Part shown: piece after piece, positions 48,114-58,450 of the stretch
Layout: every line of letters begins with the position of its first letter
Numbering within the stretch: position 1 is the first letter of the stretch
Assembly: GCF_028993555.1 (NCBI RefSeq)
Contig: NZ_CP118610.1
Coordinates: forward strand, 2,965,001 to 3,029,000
Reading direction: 5' to 3'
Origin: Ensifer adhaerens
GTDB lineage: Bacteria; Pseudomonadota; Alphaproteobacteria; Rhizobiales; Rhizobiaceae
DNA length: 64,000 nt
The notes under the pieces: model-generated
What the model was told of the DNA's origin: nothing
The model's database searches: none
The model's input: the letters and a program-made list of their open reading frames with translations, nothing else
Translations under genes and position numbers: made by a program

Positions 48114-48998
48114 ATGTTCGCCGCAATGATCAAGACGGTCGGAATTATTGGTGCCGGGCAAATGGGCTGTGGCATCGCGCATGTTTCGGCAATCGCCGGA
48201 TACAAGGTGCAGATCTACGATCTTGCCGCTGAACGGATCGAAGCAGGCCTTGCCACCATCAACGGCAACCTCGCCCGCCAGGTATCGTCCGGCAAGATGA
48301 CCGACGAGGCCCGCAAGGCAGCACTTGCGTTGATCAAGGGTTCGTCCGACATCAACGACCTGTCGCAGGCCGACCTGGTCATCGAGGCCGTCACTGAAGA
48401 CGAGACGATCAAGCGCAAGATTTACGGCCAGGTTTGTCCGATCCTGAAGCCGGAAGCGATTCTGGCCACCAACACCTCGTCTCTGTCGATCACCCGGCTG
48501 GCCTCGGCCACCGATCGCCCCGAGCATTTCATGGGCATCCATTTCATGAACCCGGTTCCGGTCATGAAGCTGGTCGAGCTCGTGCGCGGAATTGCCACGG
48601 ACGAGCAGACCTTCAAGACCGCCAAGGAATTCGTGGCGACGCTCGACAAGACCGTAACGGTCGCCGAAGATTTCCCGGCCTTCATCGTCAACCGCATCCT
48701 GCTGCCGATGATCAACGAGGCGATCTACACGCTTTACGAAGGCGTCGGCAGCGTCGAGGCCATCGACACGGCGATGAAGCTTGGTGCCAACCATCCGATG
48801 GGTCCGCTGCAGCTGGCCGACTTCATCGGCCTCGACACCTGCCTGTCGATCATGCAGGTGCTCTATGACGGTCTGGCGGATTCGAAGTACCGCCCCTGCC
48901 CGCTTCTGGTAAAATATGTCGAGGCTGGCTGGCTCGGCCGCAAATCCGGCCGCGGCTTCTATGATTACCGTGGCGAAGTGCCGGTTCCGACCCGTTAA
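48114..48998 (+). CDS. 3-hydroxybutyryl-CoA dehydrogenase
   Basis: 294 residues. The NAD loop GAGQMGCGIAHV is at 13-24. Ser/His/Asn of the active site lie in NTSSLSITRLA, PEHFMGIHFMNPVPVMKLVELV and NRILLPMINEA. The length and absence of a hydratase domain fit the single-function short-chain enzyme, working in beta-oxidation or PHB-related metabolism. ATG 48126 is a possible alternative start. Position after etfBA links it to fatty-acid electron flow. Confidence 0.94.
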   Translation: MFAAMIKTVGIIGAGQMGCGIAHVSAIAGYKVQIYDLAAERIEAGLATINGNLARQVSSGKMTDEARKAALALIKGSSDINDLSQADLVIEAVTEDETIKRKIYGQVCPILKPEAILATNTSSLSITRLASATDRPEHFMGIHFMNPVPVMKLVELVRGIATDEQTFKTAKEFVATLDKTVTVAEDFPAFIVNRILLPMINEAIYTLYEGVGSVEAIDTAMKLGANHPMGPLQLADFIGLDTCLSIMQVLYDGLADSKYRPCPLLVKYVEAGWLGRKSGRGFYDYRGEVPVPTR

Positions 48999-49150
48999 GT
49001 CTTGAGCCTCGGAGGCATTCAAGTACGAGATGCCTGTTCGGTCGGTATAAACTCGACCCTGAATACGTCTTCGAAAGAAGATGCCCGCGGCGATCGTAGT
49101 ACAATCTAAAGAAGCTGCCGTTACTCTCTCCCAGTCAGGCGGGAGAGAGA

Positions 49151-50506
49151 ATGAGTTCGCAAGGCATATCCGCAATAGCAGCGCGGTCGGTCCCCTCATT
49201 GTTGAGTGCGAAGGCGTGGCGCTTTGCGCTGGTGCTCGGTGTCGCGCCCAATCTGGCGATGCTCCTGGTGTTGCCGTTCTACGTGGTCGCGCGACCGCTT
49301 TCACCACTCCTCTACGTGCTTGCGGGGTCACTGGCACCGCGCGCCCGGCCGGTGCTCGCCTACCTTCTGTTCCCGCTCATTGCCATCGTCGATTTGGGCC
49401 TCGTGGCGATGGCGGTGTTCAATCTGCCGTTCGGTACTGCGATCCAGTCGATGCGCTACATGGCGTCTCTGGATCTCACCTCATCGGTCTTCTACGTGGT
49501 GGTGTTCGGTTTCTTTGTCGCCAACGGCGTTGCCATCGCCTGCCTTTTCAATCGCAATCGCAAGGTCTTGCAGGGCGCAATGGTGCTGCCGGCGGTCCTG
49601 GTCGCAATCGGCGTGGCGTCGCTGGAGCGTCAAGTCAATCGCCCTTTCCTGAAGCAGCCTGCTCAATCATTTGAAAGCGCTCTCTCGATCAATGGCGTCG
49701 ACCCCGCAGCCCTGGCAGATGCTGGCCGCAACGTGTTGTTCGTCATGGTGGAGGGGCTTGGCGCGTTGTCTGACCCCGCGCACGCCGCAATTCTCTCGCA
49801 GCGCCTCCAGCCGGCCCTCGATACCGGGCGCTACACGCTTTCAAGCGGTCTCAGCAACTTCGAGGGCTCGACGACCGGGGCTGAATCCCGCGAACTCTGT
49901 GGGCAATGGGGTGACCACACGGACTATCTTGACCAGGCCACCTACGACTGCTTCCCCGCCGCGATGGCCGACGTCGGCTACCGCACCATCTCCTATCACG
50001 GCTTTTCTCAAGAGATGTTCGAACGGGAGACCTGGTATCCCAGAATTGGCTTCCAGGAATCGCACTTTATCGAGGGTCTTGCGACCGCCGGTGATCGGTT
50101 CGCCCGGCGCTGCGGCAGCGTATTTGCGGGCTTGTGCGACAAGGACGTCGCGGACGCCATCCGCGATCGGCTGTTGAAACAACCGACCGAGCGGAAATTC
50201 CTGTACTGGCTGACGCTGAATACCCACATACCATACGTGCGCAAGCAGGATGGTGATCTGAAGTGTGGCAGCGAGGCGGCCGCGATAGCGAACGCGCAAG
50301 TCTGCGAGTTGACCGAGTTGTGGGCCGACGTCTTTGACAGCGTTGCAACGATTGCCAAGGACCCGACCCTGCCGCCGACCGACATTTTCATCGTCGGCGA
50401 TCATCCCACACCGCTATGGAGCCGCGCAGCGGCAGGGCATTTCACACCCCACAAGATTCAGTGGTACCTGTTGCGCGACAACCGGGACGTACCTGGCAGA
50501 GAGTAA
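49151..50506 (+). CDS. Sulfatase-superfamily membrane protein (phosphoglycerol/phosphoethanolamine-transferase-like)
   Basis: 451 residues from ATG 49151, with GGGAGAGAGA upstream. Four or five hydrophobic helices (residues 24-160) precede a periplasmic catalytic domain. That domain has VMVEGLG (metal ligand E201), SNFEGSTTGAESRELCG (likely nucleophile Thr 241), LTLNTHIPY and a final IVGDHPTP (D and H ligands). This is the layout of LtaS/EptA/OpgB-type enzymes that transfer phospholipid head groups to polymers. The acceptor is unknown. It is convergent with the tlpA gene, 3 bp between stops. Confidence 0.82.
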   Translation: MSSQGISAIAARSVPSLLSAKAWRFALVLGVAPNLAMLLVLPFYVVARPLSPLLYVLAGSLAPRARPVLAYLLFPLIAIVDLGLVAMAVFNLPFGTAIQSMRYMASLDLTSSVFYVVVFGFFVANGVAIACLFNRNRKVLQGAMVLPAVLVAIGVASLERQVNRPFLKQPAQSFESALSINGVDPAALADAGRNVLFVMVEGLGALSDPAHAAILSQRLQPALDTGRYTLSSGLSNFEGSTTGAESRELCGQWGDHTDYLDQATYDCFPAAMADVGYRTISYHGFSQEMFERETWYPRIGFQESHFIEGLATAGDRFARRCGSVFAGLCDKDVADAIRDRLLKQPTERKFLYWLTLNTHIPYVRKQDGDLKCGSEAAAIANAQVCELTELWADVFDSVATIAKDPTLPPTDIFIVGDHPTPLWSRAAAGHFTPHKIQWYLLRDNRDVPGRE

Positions 50507-50509
50507 ACC

Positions 50510-51169
50510 CTATCCTCCAACGGCAGCCGTGATCAGCGCCTTGGCATCGTCGCTGTCCCAGGCGGCCGGGCCGTTCATCGAGCCGATGAGGCAGCCCTTG
50601 TCGTCAAGCAGCAGGGTCGCCGGCAGACCGAAGGCAAGGCCTTCCTTCTTCATGTTGTTGAACACGCCCATGGACGCATCGCGGTAGTAGCCAAGCTCAT
50701 GCACCGCGGTTTCGTCGAGAAAAGCCTTCGGCTTCTCGTCGTCGCCGACATCGATGTTGATCGCGACCACCTCGAACTTGTCGCTGCCGAGCGACTTCTG
50801 CAGCGCATTGAGCGCCGGCATTTCCTCGCGGCAGGGCACACACCAGGTGGCCCAGAGATTGACGAGTAGGGTCTTGCCGGCAAAGGCCGACACATTGGTC
50901 GGCTTGCCATCCGGTCCATTGAAGTCGAGCGCGATCGGCCGCGGCGAGGATGCCGGCGCCATCGCGGCGACATGACCCTTCATGAACGGTGTCAGCGACG
51001 CGACCTTGGCTGATGTCAGAGGGCAGCTGGCACTGGCCGTTTCGGTCGCCTCGCCATTGCCAGACCCCGTCTCCTTCACGTATACCGCTGCCGCACCGAC
51101 GATCACGCCAAACAGGGCGGCGAGCGCGAACAGTTTCACGGCCGGGGGGGATTTCTTCTGGTCGGGCAT
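50510..51169 (-). CDS. tlpA: TlpA-like thiol:disulfide interchange protein
   Basis: 219 residues from ATG 51169 ([20 protein letters not shown]), with GGAG upstream. One N-terminal membrane anchor is followed by a periplasmic thioredoxin fold with the active site [17 protein letters not shown] and cis-Pro in GLPATLLLD. TlpA reduces the copper centre of cytochrome oxidase or apo-cytochrome c partners in rhizobia. An extra Cys pair (ASCPLT and GCLIG) may form a structural bond. It is divergent from argH, with 26 bp between starts. Confidence 0.9.
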   Translation of the reverse strand: MPDQKKSPPAVKLFALAALFGVIVGAAAVYVKETGSGNGEATETASASCPLTSAKVASLTPFMKGHVAAMAPASSPRPIALDFNGPDGKPTNVSAFAGKTLLVNLWATWCVPCREEMPALNALQKSLGSDKFEVVAINIDVGDDEKPKAFLDETAVHELGYYRDASMGVFNNMKKEGLAFGLPATLLLDDKGCLIGSMNGPAAWDSDDAKALITAAVGG

Positions 51170-51195
51170 TTCATTCTCCAAGGCGGGCATTCTTC

Positions 51196-52599
51196 ATGAC
51201 TGACGGCAATTCCGAGACGAAATCCTCCAACCAGATGTGGGGCGGTCGTTTTGCCTCGGGTCCGGACGCGATCATGGAGGAAATAAATGCCTCGATCGGC
51301 TTCGACAAGAAGCTCTATGCCCAGGACATCCGCGGCTCAATAGCGCATGCGACGATGCTGGCGCATCAAGGCATCATTTCGGCTGAAGACAAAGACAAGA
51401 TCGTTCACGGCCTCAACACGATCCTGTCAGAGATCGAAAGCGGTCAGTTCGAGTTCTCGCGCCGCCTCGAAGACATCCACATGAACATCGAAGCACGGCT
51501 TGCAACGCTGATCGGCCCCTCGGCCGGCCGCCTGCACACCGCCCGCTCGCGCAACGACCAGGTGGCGCTCGACTTCCGCCTCTGGGTCAAGGAAGAGCTG
51601 CAGCGCACCGAAAAGGCGCTGACGGCGCTGATCGCCGCCTTCCTCGACCGCGCCGAAGAACATGCCGATACCGTCATGCCGGGCTTCACCCATCTGCAGA
51701 CCGCGCAGCCCGTCACCTTTGGCCATCATTGCATGGCCTATGTCGAGATGTTCGGCCGCGACCGCTCGCGCGTGCGCCACGCCATCGAGCATATGGACGA
51801 AAGCCCGATCGGTGCTGCAGCCCTTGCCGGCACCGGCTTCCCGATCGACCGGCACATGACGGCCAAGGCACTCGGCTTCGCAGGCCCTACCCGCAACTCG
51901 ATCGACACTGTGTCGGACCGCGACTTTGCGCTCGAATTCCTGTCGATGGCGTCGATCACCGCCACGCATCTGTCGCGCCTGGCCGAGGAAATCGTCATCT
52001 GGTCGACGCCGCAGTTCGGCTTCATCCGCCTGTCGGACGCGTTTTCGACCGGTTCCTCGATCATGCCGCAGAAGAAGAACCCGGATGCCGCCGAGCTGGT
52101 GCGCGCCAAGACCGGCCGCATCAACGGTTCGCTGATCGCCCTGCTCACGGTCATGAAGGGTTTGCCGCTCGCCTATTCCAAGGACATGCAGGAAGACAAG
52201 GAACAGGTCTTCGATGCCGCCGAGAGCCTCGAACTGGCGATTGCCGCCATGACCGGCATGGTGCGCGACATGACCATCCGCACTGACCGCATGAAGGCGG
52301 CTGCCGGTTCCGGCTATTCGACCGCGACCGATCTCGCCGACTGGCTGGTGCGCGAGGCGGGACTGCCTTTCCGTGACGCCCACCACGTCACCGGCCGCGC
52401 CGTGGCGCTTGCCGAACAGAAGGCCTGCGATCTGGCTGACCTCTCGCTTGCCGATCTGCAATCGATCCATGCCGATATCACCGAGAAGGTCTTCGACGTT
52501 CTGACGGTCGAGGCTTCGGTTGCCAGCCGCACCTCCTTCGGCGGCACTGCCCCGAACGAAGTGCGCAAGCAGATCGCCTGGTGGCGCGCCCGCAACTAG
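51196..52599 (+). CDS. argH: Argininosuccinate lyase
   Basis: 467 residues from ATG 51196 ([19 protein letters not shown]). The fumarase/aspartase signature [12 protein letters not shown] is at about 286-297, with TARSRNDQV (116-124) and TGFPIDR as substrate regions. It splits argininosuccinate into arginine and fumarate. lptM and lysA follow on the same strand. Confidence 0.97.
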   Translation: MTDGNSETKSSNQMWGGRFASGPDAIMEEINASIGFDKKLYAQDIRGSIAHATMLAHQGIISAEDKDKIVHGLNTILSEIESGQFEFSRRLEDIHMNIEARLATLIGPSAGRLHTARSRNDQVALDFRLWVKEELQRTEKALTALIAAFLDRAEEHADTVMPGFTHLQTAQPVTFGHHCMAYVEMFGRDRSRVRHAIEHMDESPIGAAALAGTGFPIDRHMTAKALGFAGPTRNSIDTVSDRDFALEFLSMASITATHLSRLAEEIVIWSTPQFGFIRLSDAFSTGSSIMPQKKNPDAAELVRAKTGRINGSLIALLTVMKGLPLAYSKDMQEDKEQVFDAAESLELAIAAMTGMVRDMTIRTDRMKAAAGSGYSTATDLADWLVREAGLPFRDAHHVTGRAVALAEQKACDLADLSLADLQSIHADITEKVFDVLTVEASVASRTSFGGTAPNEVRKQIAWWRARN

Positions 52600-52613
52600 G
52601 CGGCCGACCGCGC

Positions 52614-52638
52614 TCTGCGGGCGTTTTGCGCCCGCAGA
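52614..52638 (+). terminator. Stem-loop after argH
   Basis: A 9-bp stem (TCTGCGGGC/GCCCGCAGA) with a T-rich loop, 14 bases past the stop, followed by AACAGG. There is no U-tract; possibly a partial terminator before lptM. Confidence 0.5.
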
Positions 52639-52711
52639 AACAGGGTGCACAAGCGCCTGAAAAATCGATAAGACATCGCACCAGCATCAGTTCCCGCAAA
52701 GGAAAATAACG

Positions 52712-52906
52712 ATGACATTCACGAAGGCGGCCCGGCTTGCGCTCCTGCTGGCGATCCCCGGGCTGGTTCTTTTCGGTTGCGGACGCAAGGGCGATCTCGA
52801 CCGCCCCGGTTCGACGGCACCGATTAACACCAAGGCGCCCGCCGGCACCGTCGAGCAGAAGGAAAAACCGGACGACCGTCCCTTCCTGCTCGATCCTCTC
52901 CTCTAG
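52712..52906 (+). CDS. lptM: LptM-like small lipoprotein
   Basis: 64 residues. The lipobox VLFGC puts lipid on Cys 23, followed by the CGRKGDLDRP motif characteristic of LptM/YifL, then a disordered Pro/Lys tail ending FLLDPLL. In E. coli LptM helps LptD assemble in the outer membrane. The position between argH and lysA is the usual one in rhizobia and E. coli-type lysA neighbourhoods. GGAAAATAACG precedes the ATG. Confidence 0.88.
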   Translation: MTFTKAARLALLLAIPGLVLFGCGRKGDLDRPGSTAPINTKAPAGTVEQKEKPDDRPFLLDPLL

Positions 52907-52959
52907 ATCGTTCATCGTTTCCCGCGAAACACTGACTTGATCTAATTCTTTGAAATTTC

Positions 52960-53003
52960 GCAGTTCCGAACGGAAGAATCGCTACAAACTTTCCTGGAAT
53001 TGC
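52960..53003 (-). repeat. RIME-like palindromic repeat, copy 5 (inverted, diverged)
   Basis: The reverse-oriented unit, with more substitutions than the others on its left arm (GCAGTTCC). It ends 20 bases before the lysA start codon, so its hairpin would lie in the lysA leader RNA. Confidence 0.7.
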
Positions 53004-53023
53004 TCAAAGCCGAGCTGCAGCCC

Positions 53024-54292
53024 GTGAACCACTTCCAGTACCGCGACGGAATCCTCTACGCTGAAGACGTGCCGGTCACCGACATCGCGCGCGCCGTCGG
53101 CACACCTTTCTACTGCTATTCGACCGCCACGCTCGAGCGTCACTACACGGTCTTCTCCAAGGCCTTCGCCGATGTCGATGCGATGGTCTGCTATGCGATG
53201 AAGGCCAACTCGAACCAGGCGGTGCTGAAAACGCTCGGTCGGCTGGGCGCGGGCGTCGATGTCGTCTCGGGCGGCGAACTGCGCCGCGCACTTGCGGCCG
53301 GCATTCCGGCAAGCCGGATCATGTTCTCCGGTGTCGGCAAGACGCCGCAGGAAATGGATCTCGCGCTGGAGGCCGGCATCTATTGCTTCAACGTCGAGTC
53401 CGAGCCGGAACTCGAGGTGCTGAACCAGCGTGCCGTGCGCGCCGGCAAGCGCGCCCATGTTTCCTTCCGCATCAACCCTGATGTCGACGCCAAGACCCAC
53501 GCCAAGATCTCGACGGGTAAAAAGGAAAACAAGTTCGGCATTTCCTGGGAGCGTGCCCGCGCCGTCTATGCGCACGCCGCCTCCCTGCCCGGCATCCAGG
53601 TGACCGGCATCGACATGCATATCGGCAGCCAGATCACCGAGTTGCAGCCGTTCGACGACGCCTTCAAGCTGCTGCGCGAACTGGTCGACACGCTGCGCTC
53701 CGACGGTCATTCGATCGACCACGTCGACATCGGCGGGGGCTTGGGCATTCCCTACAAGGACGACAACAACCCGCCGCCGCTGCCGGATGCCTACGCGGAA
53801 ATCGTCAAGAGCCAGCTGCAGTCACTCAACTGCAAGATCGTCACCGAGCCGGGCCGGCTGATCGTCGGCAACGCCGGCATTCTCGTGACCGAAGTGATCT
53901 ACGTGAAGGATGGCGGCGACAAGACTTTCGTCATCGTCGACGGCGCGATGAACGACCTCATCCGCCCGACGCTTTATGAGGCCTATCACGAGATCCGCCC
54001 TGTTCGCATCTCTGCGGCCAACGCCCCTCGCATCCGCGCCGACGTCGTCGGGCCGGTCTGCGAGACCGGCGATTATCTGGCGCTCGATCGCGAGATGGCG
54101 ATGCCGAAACCCGGCGATCTCTTCGCCATCAGCTCGGCCGGTGCCTATGGCGCCGTCCAGGCCGGCACCTACAATTCCCGTCTGCTGATCCCTGAAGTTC
54201 TGGTCAAGGGCGACCGCTTCCATGTGGTTCGTCCGCGTCAGGACCATGACGCCCTGATCGGCCTCGATTCGATTCCGGACTGGCTCGCCTGA
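53024..54292 (+). CDS. lysA: Diaminopimelate decarboxylase
   Basis: 422 residues from GTG 53024 (MNHFQYRDGILYAEDV), the family's usual start; a TTG at 53000 would lie inside the repeat. PLP lysine is K60 (VCYAMKANSNQ), with HIGSQI, the GGGLG phosphate loop and the GPVCETGDYLA cysteine from the partner subunit. It makes lysine from meso-diaminopimelate, the last pathway step. argH-lptM-lysA lie in line, but the repeat and stem-loop suggest uneven expression. Confidence 0.96.
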   Translation: MNHFQYRDGILYAEDVPVTDIARAVGTPFYCYSTATLERHYTVFSKAFADVDAMVCYAMKANSNQAVLKTLGRLGAGVDVVSGGELRRALAAGIPASRIMFSGVGKTPQEMDLALEAGIYCFNVESEPELEVLNQRAVRAGKRAHVSFRINPDVDAKTHAKISTGKKENKFGISWERARAVYAHAASLPGIQVTGIDMHIGSQITELQPFDDAFKLLRELVDTLRSDGHSIDHVDIGGGLGIPYKDDNNPPPLPDAYAEIVKSQLQSLNCKIVTEPGRLIVGNAGILVTEVIYVKDGGDKTFVIVDGAMNDLIRPTLYEAYHEIRPVRISAANAPRIRADVVGPVCETGDYLALDREMAMPKPGDLFAISSAGAYGAVQAGTYNSRLLIPEVLVKGDRFHVVRPRQDHDALIGLDSIPDWLA

Positions 54293-54496
54293 GGCGACCC
54301 GCACCGACGACGACAATCTGTGGATCGGCCACCCGGGCGATCACGATTCTGTTTGCGCCCTCGTCTTCGCCACAAACGATGGTATCCTGAAGACCAGCGG
54401 GATAAGCTGAGCTGCGCCGTTTCCGGCCGCATCTCGCTTTACGATATAGGGTCAGCCACGAGCGTTTGATGGGCGACCGAAAGGAAACTTGGGCGG

Positions 54497-57151
54497 ATGA
54501 CGCAATTCCGGCAGGATGAAACGCCACAACCGAAGCCGTTTTCGAGAGCCCTGGCATTGAAGAGATGGCTGGCGCGCTCGGTGCTGGTCGCCGAACAGCT
54601 TCTGCCGCGCATTCTTCTGCCCGGCTCCATCGTGCTTCTGTTTCTCGCCTTTGCCTGGCTCGGCTTCTTCCGGGTGGCACCGTTCTGGCTGCATGCCGCA
54701 GCCCTTTTTGTCTTCGCCATCGGTTTCCTCGCATCCCTGTTTCCGCTGACGCGCATTCGTTTGCCCGGAAATGTCGACGCCGACCGCATGCTGGAAGAGC
54801 GCAACGCCCTGCCCCACCAGGCAATCCGCGTCCAGGACGATCGGCCGGCAATCGACAATCCGCTCGGCGAAGCGCTGTGGCGCGAGCACCAGGTCCGCAT
54901 GGCGCGGATGATCGGCGCGCTGGATACGGGGTTTCCTCGCCCTGATATCGCCCGGCACGATCCTTTTGCCCTGCGCGCCGTACCGGTGCTTCTCGCCTGC
55001 GTCGCCTTTGCCTATTCCTATTCCAACCGCGCCGGCCTGCTCAGCGACGCGCTGCGCCTGCCGCAAGCTTCGGTCGAGACGGCTGACATCCGCATCGATG
55101 CGTGGGTTACGCCGCCTGCCTATACCGGCCGTGCCCCAATCTTCCTCACGGGCAAGCCGGAGGCCGCATCGGTTGCCGGCGACGCCGGAGCCATCACCAT
55201 CCCGCAATTCAGCGACGTGACGGTCCGGGTCACCGGGGCGGGACCGGACCAGATCGTCCGCTTTGCGGAAAGCGGCGCCACCAAGGCGATCGCCATTCCG
55301 GCGGCCGGCGAGAAAGCCGAGGAAACGAAGCCCAAACCCAAGGTGGGAGAAGCCGGGCCCAAGGTCGCCGAAATGGCTGCATCCGAGCCTGCCCGCAACC
55401 CGAATGCCGTGCGCAACCATGTCTACAAGGTCGTCAAGGACGGCGAGCTTGTCGTCGGTGATCGGCGCTGGGCTTTCAAGATCATTCCGGATGGCGTACC
55501 GCAGATTTCCTTCGACGGCATTCCTCGTCCGACCCCCAATGCGGCGCTGGAGATCCCCTTCGCCGCAACGGATGATTACGGCATTGCCCAGGCCTGGGCC
55601 GAGATCCAGCCGCTCGACAAAGCTCCGGAGGGAGCTCGCCCGCTCTATCCGCTGCCGGAATACCGGCTCGACCTGCCGCGCCGCAATGCGCGCGAAGCCA
55701 AGGGCACGACCAGCCGAAACCTCAGCGAACATCCGCTCGCCGGCAAGCGCGTGCGGGTCACCCTCGTCGCCCGCGACGCCGCGGGCCAGGAGGGGCGCAG
55801 CCCGCCGCAGGAAATGATCCTGCCCGCCCGCCAGTTCACCCAGCCACTCGCCGGCGCCGTCGCCGAGCAACGCCAGGTCTTCGCCCTCGATGCCAACGAC
55901 CTGCCGCGCGCGCTCGACCTCAACGATGCCGTTGCCTCTCTTGCCGAGGACTGGATCCCCAACCTCACGCATTTCCTGCTGCTGAAATCGGCCCGCACGC
56001 GCATGGCGCTTGCCTACAACGACGACATGCTGCGTGACGCCGCCGGATACCTGTGGGAGATTGCGCTTGGCATCGAAGACGGCGACCTGTCGCTCGCCGA
56101 GCGGCGCCTGCGTGACGCGCAGCAGGCGCTCTCGGACGCGCTGGAACGCAACGCGTCAGACCAGGAAATTGCCAAGCTGATGCAGGAACTGCGCCAGGCC
56201 ATGCAGGAATACATGCAGGCTCTCGCCCAGCAGGCGGCCAAAGACCCGCGCATGGCTGGCAAGATGAACCCGAACAACATCCTGCGCCAGCAGGACCTCG
56301 AAAGGATGATGAACCAGATCGAGAACCTGGCGCGCTCCGGCGCGCGCGATCAGGCGCGCCAGATGCTATCGGAACTGCAGCGCATGATGAACAATCTGCA
56401 GGCCGGCCGCGGCCAGCAGCAGATGGGCCAGCAGAACGATGCCATGAGCCAGCAGATCGAGAAGCTCGGCAAGTTGCTGCAGGATCAACAAAAGCTCATG
56501 GACGAGACTTTCAAGCTCGACCAGGCGCAGCGCGACCGGATGCAGCGCGGCGATCCGTTGCAGGGCGAGGACAATGAGCTTTTCGGTCAGGAGATGCCGC
56601 AGGATCCCGGCCAGCGCGGCGATCCGAATGGCCAGCCCAATCCGCTCGACGACATGACCGCCGAACAGTTGAAGGATGCGCTCAAGCAGTTGAAGCAGCA
56701 GCAGGATGCGCTTGGCAAGCAGCTAGGCGAGCTCAACAAGAGCCTCGAAAGCATGGGCGTCAAGCCGGGCAAGGGCTTCGGCGAGGCCCAGCGGGAAATG
56801 GACGGCGCATCCGGCGCACTTGGCAAGGGCCAGGGCGAACAGGCGGTCGGCAATCAGGGCCGCGCGCTACAGGCGCTGCGCCAGGGTGCCCAGGACATGA
56901 TGAACCAGATGCAGAGCCAGGGTCAGGGCCCCGGCATGGGCGTCCCGCAATTCGGCCAGAACGGGCGCGACCCGCTTGGCAGGCCTCAGAACAACCGGGG
57001 TCCGGAGTTCGGCGATCACGTGAAGGTGCCCGAGGAATTTGACACGCAACGCGCCCGTCAGATCCTCGAAGAGATCCGCCGCCGGCTCGGGGATAACCTG
57101 TCGCCGGAGGCCGAGCGGCAATATCTCGAGCGTCTGCTCGACATGCAATGA
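54497..57151 (+). CDS. TIGR02302-family membrane protein
   Basis: 884 residues. Two hydrophobic helices lie near the N-terminus (about 36-80), a third at about 162-180, then a large periplasmic-like region. The DUF4175/TIGR02302 character appears in ADIRIDAWVTPPAYTGRAPIFLTG and LRLPQASVETADIRIDAW. From about 555 on it is Gln/Met/Lys-rich with helical heptads (MQELRQAMQEYMQALAQQAAKDPRM...GRGQQQMGQQNDAM), likely coiled coil. The family is confined mainly to alphaproteobacteria and its function is unknown. It lies between lysA and the CpdR-like gene. Confidence 0.87.
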   Translation: MTQFRQDETPQPKPFSRALALKRWLARSVLVAEQLLPRILLPGSIVLLFLAFAWLGFFRVAPFWLHAAALFVFAIGFLASLFPLTRIRLPGNVDADRMLEERNALPHQAIRVQDDRPAIDNPLGEALWREHQVRMARMIGALDTGFPRPDIARHDPFALRAVPVLLACVAFAYSYSNRAGLLSDALRLPQASVETADIRIDAWVTPPAYTGRAPIFLTGKPEAASVAGDAGAITIPQFSDVTVRVTGAGPDQIVRFAESGATKAIAIPAAGEKAEETKPKPKVGEAGPKVAEMAASEPARNPNAVRNHVYKVVKDGELVVGDRRWAFKIIPDGVPQISFDGIPRPTPNAALEIPFAATDDYGIAQAWAEIQPLDKAPEGARPLYPLPEYRLDLPRRNAREAKGTTSRNLSEHPLAGKRVRVTLVARDAAGQEGRSPPQEMILPARQFTQPLAGAVAEQRQVFALDANDLPRALDLNDAVASLAEDWIPNLTHFLLLKSARTRMALAYNDDMLRDAAGYLWEIALGIEDGDLSLAERRLRDAQQALSDALERNASDQEIAKLMQELRQAMQEYMQALAQQAAKDPRMAGKMNPNNILRQQDLERMMNQIENLARSGARDQARQMLSELQRMMNNLQAGRGQQQMGQQNDAMSQQIEKLGKLLQDQQKLMDETFKLDQAQRDRMQRGDPLQGEDNELFGQEMPQDPGQRGDPNGQPNPLDDMTAEQLKDALKQLKQQQDALGKQLGELNKSLESMGVKPGKGFGEAQREMDGASGALGKGQGEQAVGNQGRALQALRQGAQDMMNQMQSQGQGPGMGVPQFGQNGRDPLGRPQNNRGPEFGDHVKVPEEFDTQRARQILEEIRRRLGDNLSPEAERQYLERLLDMQ

Positions 57152-57257
57152 ACCCGCAGCCGGTTCAGACCAGCCGATCCAATGCACACGCGGCTTGCGA
57201 TGGGCGTAGCCTAACGCCCACGACCTCGGCAGCGATCAATTGTCGGATTGGGGTTCG

Positions 57258-57617
57258 TCAGGCTGCCAGCGCCAGCGCAACGGCCTTGCGGATATCGGGA
57301 AGGGAAAAGGGCTTGGAGATGACGTCGACGATCTTGTCGGCCAGATCATCGGCCCGTTCGCGCTGTTCGGCATAGCCGGTCATCAGCAGGATCTTCATTG
57401 CCGGAAAGGCAGCCGACGCCTGGTGCGTAAGTTCGATGCCGTCCATGACCGGCATGCGAATGTCGGAAAGCAGAAGATCGAAAGCCTCGGTCTGGAGGCA
57501 GGCAAGGCCATCGGCACCGTCGCCCGCCTCCACCGTCTCATGACCGTCGAGCTTCAGTGCCCGCGCGACGAAGGAACGCAACGCATCCTCGTCCTCGGTA
57601 ATCAGGATCTTCGCCAT
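57258..57617 (-). CDS. CpdR-like single-domain response regulator
   Basis: 119 residues from ATG 57617, six bases after GGAGG. A receiver domain only: acidic pocket E8/D9, phosphoacceptor D52 (LLLSDIRMPVMDGIEL), conserved Thr in LLMTGYAE and Lys near 101 (VISKPFSL). There is no output domain. The sequence order resembles CpdR, which controls ClpXP proteolysis of cell-cycle regulators, but receiver-only proteins are hard to place by eye. No kinase is adjacent. Confidence 0.8.
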   Translation of the reverse strand: MAKILITEDEDALRSFVARALKLDGHETVEAGDGADGLACLQTEAFDLLLSDIRMPVMDGIELTHQASAAFPAMKILLMTGYAEQRERADDLADKIVDVISKPFSLPDIRKAVALALAA

Positions 57618-57841
57618 CATGGCCTCCGCGTTTCCGAGGCGCGGCTTTCACGCCGACGCCCGCACCTGATCCAAAAGGTTACAGCGGGCGCCGGTCATCG
57701 ACCGGACACAACGGCGCTGCAGCACCGCGAATCCGATAGGGAATCACCACGCGGCGCATCCCCAACCAACCAGTTTTTCGTTTGTGTTCGGTAAACGCGC
57801 GGCGACCGGATTTCAGGATCGTCGTGCCGTTCCGGCACAAC

Positions 57842-58387
57842 TCACTCGGCGTCGCCGGTGACGACGCCGACGAACGGCAGCTCGCGGAAGGCATAGGCGA
57901 CATCCATGCCGTAGCCGACGACGAAGTGATCGGGACATTCGAAACCGACATAATCGGCTTCGAGCTCGACCTTGCGCTTGACCCGCTTGTCGAGCAGCAC
58001 GGCGATCGTCACGTTGCGCGCGCCGCGCTCGTACATCAGTTCCTTGGCAAAACGCAGTGTCCGGCCGGATTCGAGAATATCGTCGATCAGAAGCACGTCA
58101 CGCCCATGCACGTCGCTGTCGATATCCTTGATGATCTTCACGCCCTGCGAGACCGTACCGAGCCCGTAGCTCGACAGCGTGATGAACTCGACTTCCGGTG
58201 CAAGTCCGGTGTTGTGCATGGCGCGGATCAGGTCCGCAGCAAAGATGAACGATCCCTTGAGCACCGCGATCACCAGCAGATCCTTGTGCGGACCGTTGAC
58301 GATCATCCCTGCCAACTCGCTGTTGCGCGCGGCAATCGTTTCGGCCGTGTAGAGAGGTTCGATATTTTTACCGCGAACAACGGGCAT
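57842..58387 (-). CDS. hpt: Hypoxanthine phosphoribosyltransferase
   Basis: 181 residues from ATG 58387 (MPVVRGKNIEPL), GGAGA upstream. The PRPP-binding loop VLLIDDILESGRTL is at 98-111, the flexible loop LSSYGLGTVSQG at 71-82 and DKRVKRKVELEADYVGFECPDHFVVGYGMD is the purine-binding part. It salvages hypoxanthine and guanine. The 220-bp gap before the CpdR-like gene holds nothing recognised. Confidence 0.94.
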   Translation of the reverse strand: MPVVRGKNIEPLYTAETIAARNSELAGMIVNGPHKDLLVIAVLKGSFIFAADLIRAMHNTGLAPEVEFITLSSYGLGTVSQGVKIIKDIDSDVHGRDVLLIDDILESGRTLRFAKELMYERGARNVTIAVLLDKRVKRKVELEADYVGFECPDHFVVGYGMDVAYAFRELPFVGVVTGDAE

Positions 58388-58450
58388 CAAGGCTTCTCCA
58401 GCGTTTCATCCAGAAGACCAAGGCCTTCCCATCCGCGCCGCTTAGCACAA

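Noticed and set aside
54452..55972. A 506-codon minus-strand frame opposite the TIGR02302 gene
   Set aside because: The plus-strand frame has membrane helices, a coherent domain order and a proper start; the minus frame does not.
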